Below the pieces are notes generated by a model. That model ran no database searches and had not been told where the DNA came from. It was given only the letters and a program-made list of their open reading frames with translations. Of a stretch of 64,000 nucleotides of DNA, positions 54,233-62,912 are shown piece by piece. How positions within the stretch are numbered: the stretch's first letter is position 1; each line of letters opens with the position of its first letter. Location of the stretch: contig NZ_GG669994.1 of the NCBI RefSeq assembly GCF_000159315.1, positions 296,468-360,467 on the forward strand, read 5' to 3'. The DNA is from Lentilactobacillus hilgardii DSM 20176 = ATCC 8290. Lineage in GTDB: Bacteria > Bacillota > Bacilli > Lactobacillales > Lactobacillaceae. A program made the translations under genes and the position numbers.

Positions 54233-56629
54233 TTGGAAGATCAAAAAGTAATTAATTATAGTTTACATACGCTTTATAAAACGAGCTTGGCAATAGCAGG
54301 TGTGACACTGTTTAGTTTTTCATTGGGAATGGTACAGCCGAGTACGAATGCGTACGCTGATGCAGTCGTGCAGACAAGTAACCAAGCTACAAAGAGTTCG
54401 AGCCTTCTAACTAAAGGCAATATTATAATTAATTCAGGTTTATCAGACTCAAATGGTGTGATCCTTGGGAACGGTGATAAAGTCAGCCTTGACTTGGGCA
54501 TAAATGTTCAGGGGGCGGGAAGCGAGCGCATTCATCCAGGGGATAAGTTCACTGTCAAATTTTCATCTAATTCCGTTGATATTGATTCTTTAACGCCCTC
54601 ATGGGAGGTTAATAGTTCCGGACAGTCTTTTGATGACTTGTTTTCTATAACGAGGGATGCTAATAACAACTCAATTACCATCACTGCTAAACAAAATGCC
54701 AATTTTGACAAAATTCAGCAATTGAAATTCAATTTGGCGGGTCATGCCCAAACCACTGCAGAACAAAAAACGGATGCAAATGTAACGGCATCCTTTACAT
54801 TAAATGGTCAGTCTACCGCAATTGCAACGCAAACATATAAATTTAACGTTAAGGATTCATCCGGTGGCTCAATAATAGCCCCCACACCGACAACAACGAC
54901 TGTTGCGATTTGGGGGGATGCGACCGGGGCGGCATTGCATGGTCAGCATGGCCTTGATCCAGTTGAATCCGCCAAATTCTCTGATAATTGGCTTGATAAT
55001 GATCCCTCAAATAACGCAATCGATTATGTACACAACCAGGATTCTATGTTGGCATATGCTCAACTGGCCTTACCAGCTACTAATCGGCCCAAAGAGGTAA
55101 CGTGGCATATTTGGTCTAAAGACGGTAATGGGCTAAATCCTAAGAATGCGTTAGTGTTTATCGCACCAAATGATGGCAACTGGCCAACAGTAGTAAAAAA
55201 TCCCGATTTAAAAGTCGATACCGATCCTAAATACCCTGGTGGCCTTGTGTTCACGTCTTCTCAATTACCATCCGCTAGACCTTCCTCTCAGGGTCAACCA
55301 ACTATTAATATAGCTTTTTACGTTGACACAGATAAAGATGATGTCAAGACAGGAAAGACAATAACTACTGCCGTTTCGACTGATAATAACCAGGAGTCTT
55401 CCAGTACAAAAAAATTGGTTTATCAACAAAGCTATCCTACGGGTTATACCCCATTCTTTAGAGAACAAGATCGGACCATTGACCTCGCAACAGCCGAAGG
55501 AAAGAACTTTCCTAAAGCAGATGGCATAAGTTCCGATCAAATTCGCGATAACTTTGTTCAAAAGAAGGGTAATAGTGACTATTACCAAGGAGACTATAAT
55601 GATCCAACAGGAAAAAATTATAGGTATGCAATTACCGATGGTTCATATGATCCAACAAAGGTAGGGGCTTATAAATTTCAGATAACGGCTACTGGTGAAA
55701 ATGGTAACCAACTTCAGCGTTGGGTTACTTTAACTGTTAAAAACTCTGGTGGTAATTCCGGTGGCGGTACTACACCAACTACTCCTACGACACCAACAAC
55801 GCCGGTGACGCCTTCTACACCATCTGGCAGTAGTTCTTCTAGTTCATCAAGTTCTTCCAGCAGTTCGAGCGTCACATCTAGTTCTTCCAGTGCACCAAGT
55901 GAAGATTATCAACAACCGAAATTCCCTGATTATGTTGCTAAAAAAGGAATGGCGGTTTATTCACTTAAGAAGATTGGGCTATACAGTAAGAAGAACTTCT
56001 CAACCAAAGCCCGGAAAGCATGGTACTCACGTAAACCACGTATTTATCGGCCAATGTTCGTTGTAACGGGATATGCACGTTCGGCAACGGGACACTTACG
56101 TTATAAAGTTCGTGATGTCAATCATCTTACCAAGAATCGGAACAAGAAGGGCTACATTACCGCTAACTGGCAATATGTTCGTCCGGTTTATTATGCCAAA
56201 AAGCATTCAACTGTGACGGTTATTAATCCTCGCGGTGTCAATGCTTATGGCAAGGTTAATTTAACTAATAAAGTTAAAAACTACAAACAAGGGACCATTC
56301 TTAAAGTGGTCAAAGCGGTTCATTACCATTTGACGACGAGATATGTTCTACCAAATGGAAAATATATCACTGCCAACAGAAAGCTGGTCAACATGGGACG
56401 GCACCGTTTCCCAAGGTACGTTCGTGCTCGTGGCGCCATTAATCGATATAGTGATGTTAACTTTACAAAGCAGAATCGTCACTTTGCCAAACAAAATCAT
56501 AAACTTTTTAGGGCTTATGGATTCGATTATTCGCATGCAAACAGTGTTTCAAATGTCGGGGCACTGCGTTACAGAGTTGCCAACGGATATATTTCAGGAA
56601 ATACCAGACTGGTTAGAATTGTCAAATAA
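54233..56629 (+). CDS. Secreted surface protein with adhesin-like head and DUF5776 C-terminal modules
   Basis: A 798-residue exported protein. An N-terminal cytoplasmic tail and hydrophobic signal (about 17-36) end near NAYADA (about residue 43). A domain of about 60-205 (SDSNGVILGNGDKVSLDLGINVQGAGSERIHPGDKF) has the fold pattern of Gram-positive adhesin Ig-like domains, followed by a region of about 220-505 (WGDATGAALHGQ...). A Thr-Pro and Ser linker spans about 513-558. Residues 559-798 are three divergent copies of the basic, Tyr-rich DUF5776-type module (KIGLYSKKNFSTKARKAWYS; RVLN-like repeats), which replace an LPXTG and likely hold it to the wall. Start is TTG with GGGGG; binding partner unknown. 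Confidence 0.82.
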   Translation: MEDQKVINYSLHTLYKTSLAIAGVTLFSFSLGMVQPSTNAYADAVVQTSNQATKSSSLLTKGNIIINSGLSDSNGVILGNGDKVSLDLGINVQGAGSERIHPGDKFTVKFSSNSVDIDSLTPSWEVNSSGQSFDDLFSITRDANNNSITITAKQNANFDKIQQLKFNLAGHAQTTAEQKTDANVTASFTLNGQSTAIATQTYKFNVKDSSGGSIIAPTPTTTTVAIWGDATGAALHGQHGLDPVESAKFSDNWLDNDPSNNAIDYVHNQDSMLAYAQLALPATNRPKEVTWHIWSKDGNGLNPKNALVFIAPNDGNWPTVVKNPDLKVDTDPKYPGGLVFTSSQLPSARPSSQGQPTINIAFYVDTDKDDVKTGKTITTAVSTDNNQESSSTKKLVYQQSYPTGYTPFFREQDRTIDLATAEGKNFPKADGISSDQIRDNFVQKKGNSDYYQGDYNDPTGKNYRYAITDGSYDPTKVGAYKFQITATGENGNQLQRWVTLTVKNSGGNSGGGTTPTTPTTPTTPVTPSTPSGSSSSSSSSSSSSSSVTSSSSSAPSEDYQQPKFPDYVAKKGMAVYSLKKIGLYSKKNFSTKARKAWYSRKPRIYRPMFVVTGYARSATGHLRYKVRDVNHLTKNRNKKGYITANWQYVRPVYYAKKHSTVTVINPRGVNAYGKVNLTNKVKNYKQGTILKVVKAVHYHLTTRYVLPNGKYITANRKLVNMGRHRFPRYVRARGAINRYSDVNFTKQNRHFAKQNHKLFRAYGFDYSHANSVSNVGALRYRVANGYISGNTRLVRIVK

Positions 56630-56652
56630 GCTTGTTTTAAGCCTAATTAAAT

Positions 56653-56703
56653 AAAAAAATGACTCATCAGTTGACCGTTTTGTCAGTTGATGAGTCATTT
56701 TTT
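56653..56703. terminator. Bidirectional terminator, surface protein/amidohydrolase
   Basis: AAAAAAATGACTCATCA pairs with TGATGAGTCATTTTTT; inner GTTGAC/GTCAG region; A and T runs at both ends. Confidence 0.9.
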
Positions 56704-56718
56704 ATCTGATTGAATCCC

Positions 56719-57903
56719 TTATTTAAATAAGTATCGCAGTGTAGCCGTTCCGGCAGCTTTTGCTGCAATTAATAAACAACGCTCATCCATTAAAAAGTTG
56801 GGGCTATGGTGGGGATGGGTTTGTCCATCGTTGACATCACAACCAACGTATAGAAACGTGCTGGGACGTTTCAGTGCGAAATAGGAAAAGTCTTCAGAGG
56901 GATCTTGAGCACCAAAGTCGGTTACTTGAGTAACTTCGGGAATGTTTGCCGCTTTGATATCTTCAACCGTTTGAGCGGTAAATTTTGGATCATTATAGAG
57001 AACCGGAACATCAGTGATAATTTGATAATCCGCTTTAACACCGAAGGTTGATTCGATTCCTTGAATGATTTGTTTGAGTTGTTTATGGATAACGGTTCGG
57101 GTTGATTCTCTCATAATCCGAACGTCGCCCTTTAAGGTGACTGATTCTTTGATAACATTATTGGTGCCGACACCGTCAAATGAGCCAACCGTAATGCTGG
57201 CATGATCGGCTGGTTCGATTCGTCGAGACACAATGGTCTGCAGGGCGGTCACAAAATAACTTCCGGCAACGATGGCATCGTTTGAGAGTTGTGGCATGGA
57301 AGCATGGCCACCCTTGCCTGTGAAAGTAACGGTGAAATTTGAACGACCGGTTTGGCTGTCACCCAGGTGATAACCGATTGCGCCGGTTGGCATTGTGGAC
57401 ATCACGTGAATGCCAATCACGTTGTCAACATCCTTTAAAGCACCATCTTTAATCATTGACTTGGCACCGCCGGGATAGACTTCCTCTGCTGGTTGGTGAA
57501 TGATGCGGATTGATCCTTTTAGTTGATTTTTTAGAGCAATAAGATTTTTTGCTAAAACCATCATGTACGCTGTATGACCATCGTGACCACAAGCATGCAT
57601 GACGCCGGGATTCTGAGATTTGAACGATAAATCGTTGTTTTCCTGAATGGATAAAGCGTCAAAATCAGCTCGCAATGCCAATTTTGGACCGGGTTTTCCA
57701 CTGTCAATGTCGACCAGAATACCGTAGCCGGTGCCGCAATTGCGAACGATACAGTCTAAATCATGATAAAAGTTTTTGATGTAAGCATGGGTTTCTTTTT
57801 CTTTAAATGATACTTCTGGGTGTTCATGGAGATGACGTCTAATCTGGATGATATCGTCTTCGGATTGAGTTAACCGTTGCATCAATTCCTGTTCTAAGTC
57901 CAT
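56719..57903 (-). CDS. M20-family amidohydrolase
   Basis: A 394-residue zinc-dependent deacylase of the hippurate/N-acyl-amino-acid amidohydrolase group. Metal residues are in MHACGHDGHTAYMM near 103-116, QPAEEVYPGGAKSM near 138-151 and HHSPNF near 365. The dimerisation domain lies near 190-310. It cleaves an acyl or acetyl group from an amino acid such as N-acetyl-diaminopimelate or an N-acyl amino acid; which one is not shown. It follows the thrE pair on the same strand with a 20-bp gap, so it is probably co-transcribed. Confidence 0.9.
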   Translation of the reverse strand: MDLEQELMQRLTQSEDDIIQIRRHLHEHPEVSFKEKETHAYIKNFYHDLDCIVRNCGTGYGILVDIDSGKPGPKLALRADFDALSIQENNDLSFKSQNPGVMHACGHDGHTAYMMVLAKNLIALKNQLKGSIRIIHQPAEEVYPGGAKSMIKDGALKDVDNVIGIHVMSTMPTGAIGYHLGDSQTGRSNFTVTFTGKGGHASMPQLSNDAIVAGSYFVTALQTIVSRRIEPADHASITVGSFDGVGTNNVIKESVTLKGDVRIMRESTRTVIHKQLKQIIQGIESTFGVKADYQIITDVPVLYNDPKFTAQTVEDIKAANIPEVTQVTDFGAQDPSEDFSYFALKRPSTFLYVGCDVNDGQTHPHHSPNFLMDERCLLIAAKAAGTATLRYLFK

Positions 57904-57923
57904 TCGTGATTTCCTCCAATAAA

Positions 57924-58385
57924 TTAGTCTGATGTTTTTGGTGCTTGAACCAATTTCATGAGTAGTGGTTTGATTCGATAAAAAATGACTTCGGCAACCA
58001 CAAAGCCGACAGCCAGAGCAATCGCAATTGTCAATGTGTTAAATAAATATTCAGACGTATGTGATTCCTGACCCAATGTGAAGCTTCTCATCCCAAGATA
58101 CAAGATGCCTCCCGGAACAAGCGATACTAAGCTGGGGACGTAAATAATGTTAACCGGTACCTTGAATAGAACAGCAGAGATATTTCCCAGTATTCCAATG
58201 ACAATTGCCGCAAAGAAGTTCGGCAGGATTAAGCCATGATTGACCTGAAGAACCAGATAGTAAACGGTCCAGGCCATTGAACCGGTGATGCCGGCAGGAA
58301 GTAACGATCGTCTGGGAATATTGGTGATCAGGCCGAAGCCGACAGTAGAGGCTAAACTAACAATAAATTCTACAAGAACATGCAT
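57924..58385 (-). CDS. Threonine/serine exporter, C-terminal subunit (ThrE/DUF3815)
   Basis: A 153-residue protein with about four helices that forms the second half of a split ThrE: GFGLITNIPRRSLLPAGITGSMAWTVYYLV near 16-45 and VSLVPGGILYLGMRSFTLGQ near 83-102 (conserved PG). In Corynebacterium ThrE is one polypeptide; many Gram-positives have two adjacent genes as here. The upstream subunit ends three bases before it. Exports Thr and Ser by proton exchange by family inference. Confidence 0.87.
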   Translation of the reverse strand: MHVLVEFIVSLASTVGFGLITNIPRRSLLPAGITGSMAWTVYYLVLQVNHGLILPNFFAAIVIGILGNISAVLFKVPVNIIYVPSLVSLVPGGILYLGMRSFTLGQESHTSEYLFNTLTIAIALAVGFVVAEVIFYRIKPLLMKLVQAPKTSD

Positions 58386-58388
58386 GAC

Positions 58389-59165
58389 TTAACCTCCGAT
58401 CCATGCAAAAATCAGTTTACATAATGACGTACCAATCACAACACCGGCCCCGATTGAACCGGCAATGATGACTGCATCAACTGCTCGGACGACACCGGAA
58501 ATGGTGTTTCGATCGATAATTTCTCGAAACGAGTTGGTGATAGCAACCCCGGGGACCAGTGGCATTAACGCACTCACGATAATGTTGCCTGCGCTGCTGC
58601 CAAGCCCTGAGAATTGAAGGGTAGCCGCCAGAAAGCCAACAATAAAGCCGCCACAGCCCGCCGCAACATAGGGTGTTTTGATGCGATAGCCTGCCAATAC
58701 CGCCCCTAAATAGCCAATGATGCCGACAAAAAAAGCATAACTTAAGTCTGTCCAGGTAGCTTTAAACAGTAGCATTGGTGCGACTGAAACGAATCCTGCT
58801 CCGATAATTTTGAGTGGCCAATTAAAATCGATCTCTTTTCGATCAATTTTTTCAACGGATTCTTTTAAAGTATGGAAATCAAGTTGACCACGAACAAATT
58901 TTCTTGAAACAGTATTGATTTCATCCACTTTTTGAAGATTCCAGTCTCCCAACTGGACCTTTACCAAGTGAGTGCGGGATTGATTGTTTGTACCGACAAA
59001 AAGGGCGGTAATAGTGGCGTGACAGGCGATGTCATAGTGAGCTGCTTTACCAATATATTCAACTGTACTCTCAACTCGAGAGGTTTCCGCTCCGCTGGTC
59101 AGCAGTATTTTGCCGACTTTTCCACAGAGTGAAATCACGTCATCTTCAGTGATTGATTTTTCCAT
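58389..59165 (-). CDS. Threonine/serine exporter, N-terminal subunit (ThrE/DUF1212)
   Basis: A 258-residue protein: a cytoplasmic N-terminal domain (about 1-115, with LCGKVGKILLTSGAETSRVESTVEYI, the conserved GAETSRVE motif) and a C-terminal membrane domain of five helices (IIGAGFVSVAPMLLF onward, with LMPLVPGVAITNSFREI). Together with the next gene it rebuilds full-length ThrE. Start ATG 59165. The region just upstream on plus is the leader of metA; no shared operator seen. Confidence 0.87.
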   Translation of the reverse strand: MEKSITEDDVISLCGKVGKILLTSGAETSRVESTVEYIGKAAHYDIACHATITALFVGTNNQSRTHLVKVQLGDWNLQKVDEINTVSRKFVRGQLDFHTLKESVEKIDRKEIDFNWPLKIIGAGFVSVAPMLLFKATWTDLSYAFFVGIIGYLGAVLAGYRIKTPYVAAGCGGFIVGFLAATLQFSGLGSSAGNIIVSALMPLVPGVAITNSFREIIDRNTISGVVRAVDAVIIAGSIGAGVVIGTSLCKLIFAWIGG

Positions 59166-59465
59166 GTTGACAATCCTCGACTTTTTTCAATTATATAAAT
59201 CATTATAAGCGTGCAAACAGATTTGGTGTAGCAAAACATGATGATTCAATGATCGTTTCTGTGATAGGAATAAAATATCGTTGGTTGGGGATAGTCTTCA
59301 AAAAGACATCACGGATGACGATTTTGTGTGTCAAAAATGACTAAGTTTAAAGTTCTAACAATCAGAGCGTGAGTAGTGATGCATGCATTATAGGAACTGT
59401 AGATAATTATTGACTATCGAGGGCTGGTTTTGTGAAATGTGTGATCTTAAAATTAAAAATGACAG

Positions 59466-59494
59466 TTGACAATCTAAATTAACGATGATAAAGT
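59466..59494 (+). promoter_or_regulatory. Promoter of the metA T-box transcript
   Basis: -35 TTGACA (59466-59471), 17-bp spacer, -10 TAAAGT (59489-59494). Start near 59500. The 300 bases before it (59166-59465) contain only the thrE promoter side and AT-rich sequence. Confidence 0.65.
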
Positions 59495-59499
59495 TAGTG

Positions 59500-59905
59500 A
59501 CAATTATTAAAGAATTATTAGACGTTGACGAGAAGAGTAACGTAAACGCAGGCCCAACAGAGAGCTTCGATTGGTGAGAGAAGCAGCTTGCAGCAACGTG
59601 AAGATGAGCTCCGAGTCTGATGTACTGGTTGAAAGGCTGGCGCATCCGGTAGCAACCGATACATTGCAGGGTATATCCAAGTGTTCTTAATAAATGCTTT
59701 GTAAGAAGCATTTATGATATATAAACACATCGATTGGTGTGACTTTCATCGACTCTTTTATTCGGGGAAGAAAATTAATCTTTTGTTTATGAGTGACATA
59801 GGTGACGTACCTAATGAGGTTGTTATTGTGAAATAGCAATGAATCAAGGGTGGTAACACGAAAATTCGTCCTGTAGTTGAATAAACTATGGGGCGAATTT
59901 TTTTA
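59500..59905 (+). ncRNA. T-box riboswitch controlling metA-metY
   Basis: A long structured leader ending in the T-box core AGGGTGGTAACACG (59847-59860), which pairs with uncharged tRNA, followed by the terminator hairpin (AAAATTCGTCC with GGGCGAATTTTTTT, to 59904) that is mutually exclusive with the antiterminator. Stem I spans about 59515-59650, with the typical distal AGAGAGC...GGTGAGAGAAGC region. A Met codon ATG at 59604-59606 lies in the expected specifier position (GAAGATGAGCT), consistent with the downstream Met genes. A second stem, ATAAATGCTT/AGAAGCATTTAT, lies near 59690-59715. Specifier choice is by eye. Confidence 0.8.
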
Positions 59906-60066
59906 TGCGCAACCCCTGGTTTGTTTCATAACCAATTTCAATTAAAGCAGTCATTTATCTTTGCAGAGCAAACAAGTTCATACAACCATCATTTCAATAA
60001 ACAGCTTGGCGATTTGTTGAAATAAGCTAGTTGCACTCACGTTAAGTATTTTGGGAGTTGATGTAT

Positions 60067-60942
60067 ATGACAGCAAACGCAACAAACGGCTTTCTCCACG
60101 CCGAAAATCAGTGGACCAATCAAAAACTAACGCATCCGGTGTCGATTCTGATTTTGAATCTCATGCCAACCAGAAGAGATACGGAGTTTCAGTTTTTATC
60201 AGGATTCAACCATCTTGACTCGGATGTGGACATCACTTTTATGTATCCATATACCCATCACTTTAAAGGAACTTCACGGGAAAAAATCGAAACGGATTAT
60301 GTCTGCTGGAATCAAATCGCCGACAGGCATTATGATGGTTTGATTATTACCGGTTCGCCGGTTGAAAAGCTGCCGTTTAAGCAGGTTGATTATTGGGATG
60401 AACTTCAAGAAATTATTAAGTGGGGGCAAACCCATGTTAAGCAGCAGCTTCACGAATGTTGGGCAGCACAAGCAGGTCTCTATCTTGATTATGGTATTCA
60501 AAAACGATTATTACCGAATAAATTATTTGGTATTTTCACTGCTGTGAGTGTTGACCATGAATCTCCCTTGGCTAGAGGCTTCGGAGCCGGGGGGGTTCTA
60601 CGGATGCCACAATCTCGACATACCGAGATCATTCTTGATGAAACTAACTTACCTGGCGACTTAAAAGTGATTGCAACTGCACCGCAATCCGGACATATGA
60701 TTCTTTCATCAAACACATATCACACGACGTATGTCACTGGGCATCCCGAATACCAGGAAAAAACATTGGCGAACGAATACTACCGGGACCGATACAAGAA
60801 TCTGCCAATTAATCCTCCTGTAAACTATTTTTCAGATCCGGTTTCTGGAACCGTTAATTATTCCTGGAAGGATGCCAGTAAGAAACTTTATGAAAATTGG
60901 ACGCATTTATTAGTCGATAAGAAAGTAGGAATCTCATTATGA
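60067..60942 (+). CDS. metA: Homoserine O-acyltransferase MetA
   Basis: A 291-residue class I amidotransferase-like enzyme that activates homoserine. Segments in order: [22 protein letters not shown] near 25-46, [18 protein letters not shown] near 96-113, the nucleophile in [10 protein letters not shown] (Cys131), and TGHPEYQ near 225 (His and Glu). Pairing with an O-acetylhomoserine sulfhydrylase gene argues that the acyl donor is acetyl-CoA, not succinyl-CoA. In-frame TTG and ATG lie six and nine bases earlier; ATG 60067 has the best spacing to GGGAG. Controlled by the T-box upstream. Confidence 0.9.
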   Translation: MTANATNGFLHAENQWTNQKLTHPVSILILNLMPTRRDTEFQFLSGFNHLDSDVDITFMYPYTHHFKGTSREKIETDYVCWNQIADRHYDGLIITGSPVEKLPFKQVDYWDELQEIIKWGQTHVKQQLHECWAAQAGLYLDYGIQKRLLPNKLFGIFTAVSVDHESPLARGFGAGGVLRMPQSRHTEIILDETNLPGDLKVIATAPQSGHMILSSNTYHTTYVTGHPEYQEKTLANEYYRDRYKNLPINPPVNYFSDPVSGTVNYSWKDASKKLYENWTHLLVDKKVGISL

Positions 60943-62252
60943 CAGAAGAAAACAACGAATTGCATTTTGAAACATTACAAGTACATGCAGGCCAAACAGT
61001 TGATGAGACCGGATCACGTGCCGTGCCGATTTATCAAACCACATCATACGTGTTTGACAATCCGGAACAGGCAGCCGGCCGATTTGGATTAACTGATCCG
61101 GGTAACATTTATACACGACTGACCAACCCAACAACCGATGTAGTCGACAAGCGGGTTGCAGCCCTTGAAAACGGAACTGCCGGAGTGACCTTGGCAACTG
61201 GATCAGCTGCTATTACGGCTGCTATTTTAAACGTTGCCGAAAAGGGTGACGAAATTGTTTCCGCAAGTACCCTTTACGGTGGCACATTTAACCTCTTTAA
61301 CGTGACACTACCAAAACTCGGCATTAAGACCCATTTCGTTGATCCGGATGACCCAGTCAACTTTGAGGCACCTATCAACGAACATACCAAGGCACTCTAC
61401 ATTGAAAGTATCGGTAACCCTGGGATTAACCTGATTGACTTTGAAGCAGTTGCTGCCATTGCGCATAAGCACGGTATCATCCTGATCGTTGATAACACAT
61501 TTGGTACACCATACTTAGTTCGCCCATTGGATCATGGTGCCGACGTGGTCGTTCATTCAGCTACTAAATTTATTGGCGGCCACGGAACCACAAAGGGCAG
61601 CGTCATTGTTGAAAACGGCCAATTTGACTGGAAGGCCAGTGGTCGTTACCCAGGCTTTACGGAACCTAACGCACAATATAATGGTTTGGTATTCGCCGAT
61701 CTTGGCGGGGGAGCTTTCACAACCAAGGTGCGGGCAGAATCATTGCGTGACCTTGGGGCCACAATCAGTCCATTCAACTCATTCCTACTTTTACAAGGAC
61801 TCGAATCCTTGTCATTGAGAGTTGAACGCCACGTTGAAAACACCAAAAAGATTGTTAACTTCCTTCATAACCATCCAAAGGTTGCCTGGATTAATTATCC
61901 CGGTCTTGAAGACAGCAAGTATCATGATCTTGCTGAAAAGTACTTCCCAAAGGGTGTCGGTTCAATCTTCACACTTGGTCTGAAGGGCGGCGAAAAAGCC
62001 GGCAAGCAATTAATTGAGAATTTGAAACTCTTTTCATTATTGGCAAACGTTGCCGATGCAAAATCATTAATCATTCATCCGGCGTCAACAACCCATGCCC
62101 AACTTAATGAGGAAGAACTCAAAGAAGCTGGTATTACACCGGACTTGATTCGAGTTTCTGTTGGGGTTGAAAATGCGGATGATCTGATTGCTGATTTAAC
62201 GCAGGCACTGGATAAGATTCCAGTGGAAGAAGATCAAAAAGTCGCAGAATAG
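60939..62252 (+). CDS. O-acetylhomoserine sulfhydrylase MetY
   Basis: A 437-residue Cys/Met-metabolism PLP enzyme joining O-acetylhomoserine with sulfide to form homocysteine. Opens [32 protein letters not shown] near 25-44, YTRLTNPT near 58, PLP Lys210 in [17 protein letters not shown], and the C-terminal [35 protein letters not shown]. Overlaps metA by four bases (ATGA), so it is co-translated and under the same T-box. Confidence 0.93.
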   Translation: MTEENNELHFETLQVHAGQTVDETGSRAVPIYQTTSYVFDNPEQAAGRFGLTDPGNIYTRLTNPTTDVVDKRVAALENGTAGVTLATGSAAITAAILNVAEKGDEIVSASTLYGGTFNLFNVTLPKLGIKTHFVDPDDPVNFEAPINEHTKALYIESIGNPGINLIDFEAVAAIAHKHGIILIVDNTFGTPYLVRPLDHGADVVVHSATKFIGGHGTTKGSVIVENGQFDWKASGRYPGFTEPNAQYNGLVFADLGGGAFTTKVRAESLRDLGATISPFNSFLLLQGLESLSLRVERHVENTKKIVNFLHNHPKVAWINYPGLEDSKYHDLAEKYFPKGVGSIFTLGLKGGEKAGKQLIENLKLFSLLANVADAKSLIIHPASTTHAQLNEEELKEAGITPDLIRVSVGVENADDLIADLTQALDKIPVEEDQKVAE

Positions 62253-62284
62253 CATGGTTCTTGTTTAACTGGTGAGCGTGAAAA

Positions 62285-62407
62285 GTGTGCGGATCAAAAC
62301 GATTAGCACCCGGAGTATAAGACGTCAATTTGGGGAATCCCGGGTTTGGATTTTTCAAATTGATCTCTTATAAGGAGCGGTGCTGTTTTGAGAAGCAGTC
62401 CTAGAGA
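62285..62407 (+). repeat. Structured repeat unit 1
   Basis: Begins GTGTGCGGATCAAAACGATT and continues to TAAG at 62321 (37-base conserved head), then a hairpin tail: TCAATTTG/CAAATTGA enclosing GGAATCC/GGATTTTTC. Next unit follows at a 123-base period. Confidence 0.7.
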
Positions 62408-62531
62408 GTGTGCGGAGCTAACCGGATATAAATCGGAGTGTAAGTTGGCAGGCGGCGAATTCCTGTTCTTGGAATTTGATGGCTGTTAGCTTACATGCAG
62501 GTTTATGGTTAGCGGAGCAGTCCTATAGAGA
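62408..62531 (+). repeat. Structured repeat unit 2
   Basis: Same head but more diverged (GTGTGCGGAGCTAACCGG..., ending GGAGTGTAAG). Tail is a different hairpin: GTAAG...CTTAC enclosing GAATTCC/GGAATT. Preceded by AGCAGTCCTA, as is unit 3. Next unit 124 bases on. Confidence 0.65.
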
Positions 62532-62611
62532 GTGTGCGGATCAAACCGGTTAGCACCCGGAGTATAAGGCAACAATTAAGCTAAGTTGGAGAATTAGTCC
62601 TAATGATTGCC
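62532..62611 (+). repeat. Structured repeat unit 3
   Basis: Head nearly identical to unit 1 (GTGTGCGGATCAAACCGGTT, CACCCGGAGTATAAG, ending 62568). Tail hairpin GGCAA/TTGCC with inner ATTA/TAAT and CTAA/TTAG. Confidence 0.7.
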
Positions 62612-62663
62612 CCTGCATGATATAACAACAATATTTTTACTAACTCATACTGACAATTTAAAT

Positions 62664-62697
62664 GGCGAACGGGCTGAAAACCCGTTCGTTATTTTTA
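62664..62697 (+). terminator. Terminator before argC region
   Basis: GGCGAACGGG, 7-base loop, CCCGTTCGTT, then ATTTTTA. Ends the metA-metY transcript after the repeat array. Confidence 0.85.
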
Positions 62698-62832
62698 TAC
62701 ATAAAATTATTTTAATATGCGTTTGAATTCACTAAGTGTGCCAACTGTTGCAGAATGATGCAAGCGAGTAGTTTAAAAACGAATGAATAAAATTATCAAA
62801 TAAATAAAAATAATGAATATTTTTAAAAAGTA

Positions 62833-62896
62833 TTGCATTTTATCTCATGAAGATGTAATCTATTCACAATTCATTAATATTCACATTACGTGAATA
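62833..62896 (+). promoter_or_regulatory. argC promoter with ARG-box-like operators
   Basis: -35 TTGCAT (62833-62838), 17-bp spacer, -10 TAATCT (62856-62861). Just downstream the heptamer TATTCAC occurs at 62861-62867 and 62878-62884, and the latter forms the dyad TATTCAC-N5-GTGAATA (62878-62896). These resemble the TGAATA/TATTCA half-sites of Gram-positive ArgR boxes; binding there would block transcription when arginine is present. Confidence 0.6.
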
Positions 62897-62912
62897 ACAC
62901 AGAGGCGATTGG

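Larger units (their letters stand above)
62253..62912 (+). other. Long intergenic region with repeat array, terminator and arg promoter
   Basis: 660 bases without a gene: three tandem repeat units (62285-62611), a strong terminator (62664-62697), and the argC promoter with operators (62833-62896). Short frames inside show no ribosome site and are not coding. Confidence 0.7.

Noticed and set aside
55820..55905. Poly-Ser tract of the surface protein as a phase-variable repeat
   Set aside because: Serine codons are mixed (AGT, TCT, TCA, AGC, TCG), so there is no long homopolymeric or perfect unit that would slip easily.
59388..59730. Minus-strand frames opposite the metA T-box
   Set aside because: The plus-strand RNA structure explains the region; the frames have no homology and weak starts.
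62134..62358. Minus-strand frame spanning the end of metY and repeat unit 1
   Set aside because: It overlaps a highly conserved enzyme gene and the repeat; no homology or ribosome site.
62285..62611. CRISPR array for the tandem repeat
   Set aside because: The period is about 124 bases, the repeats are long and diverged, the intervening parts form hairpins rather than unique spacers, and no cas gene is near.
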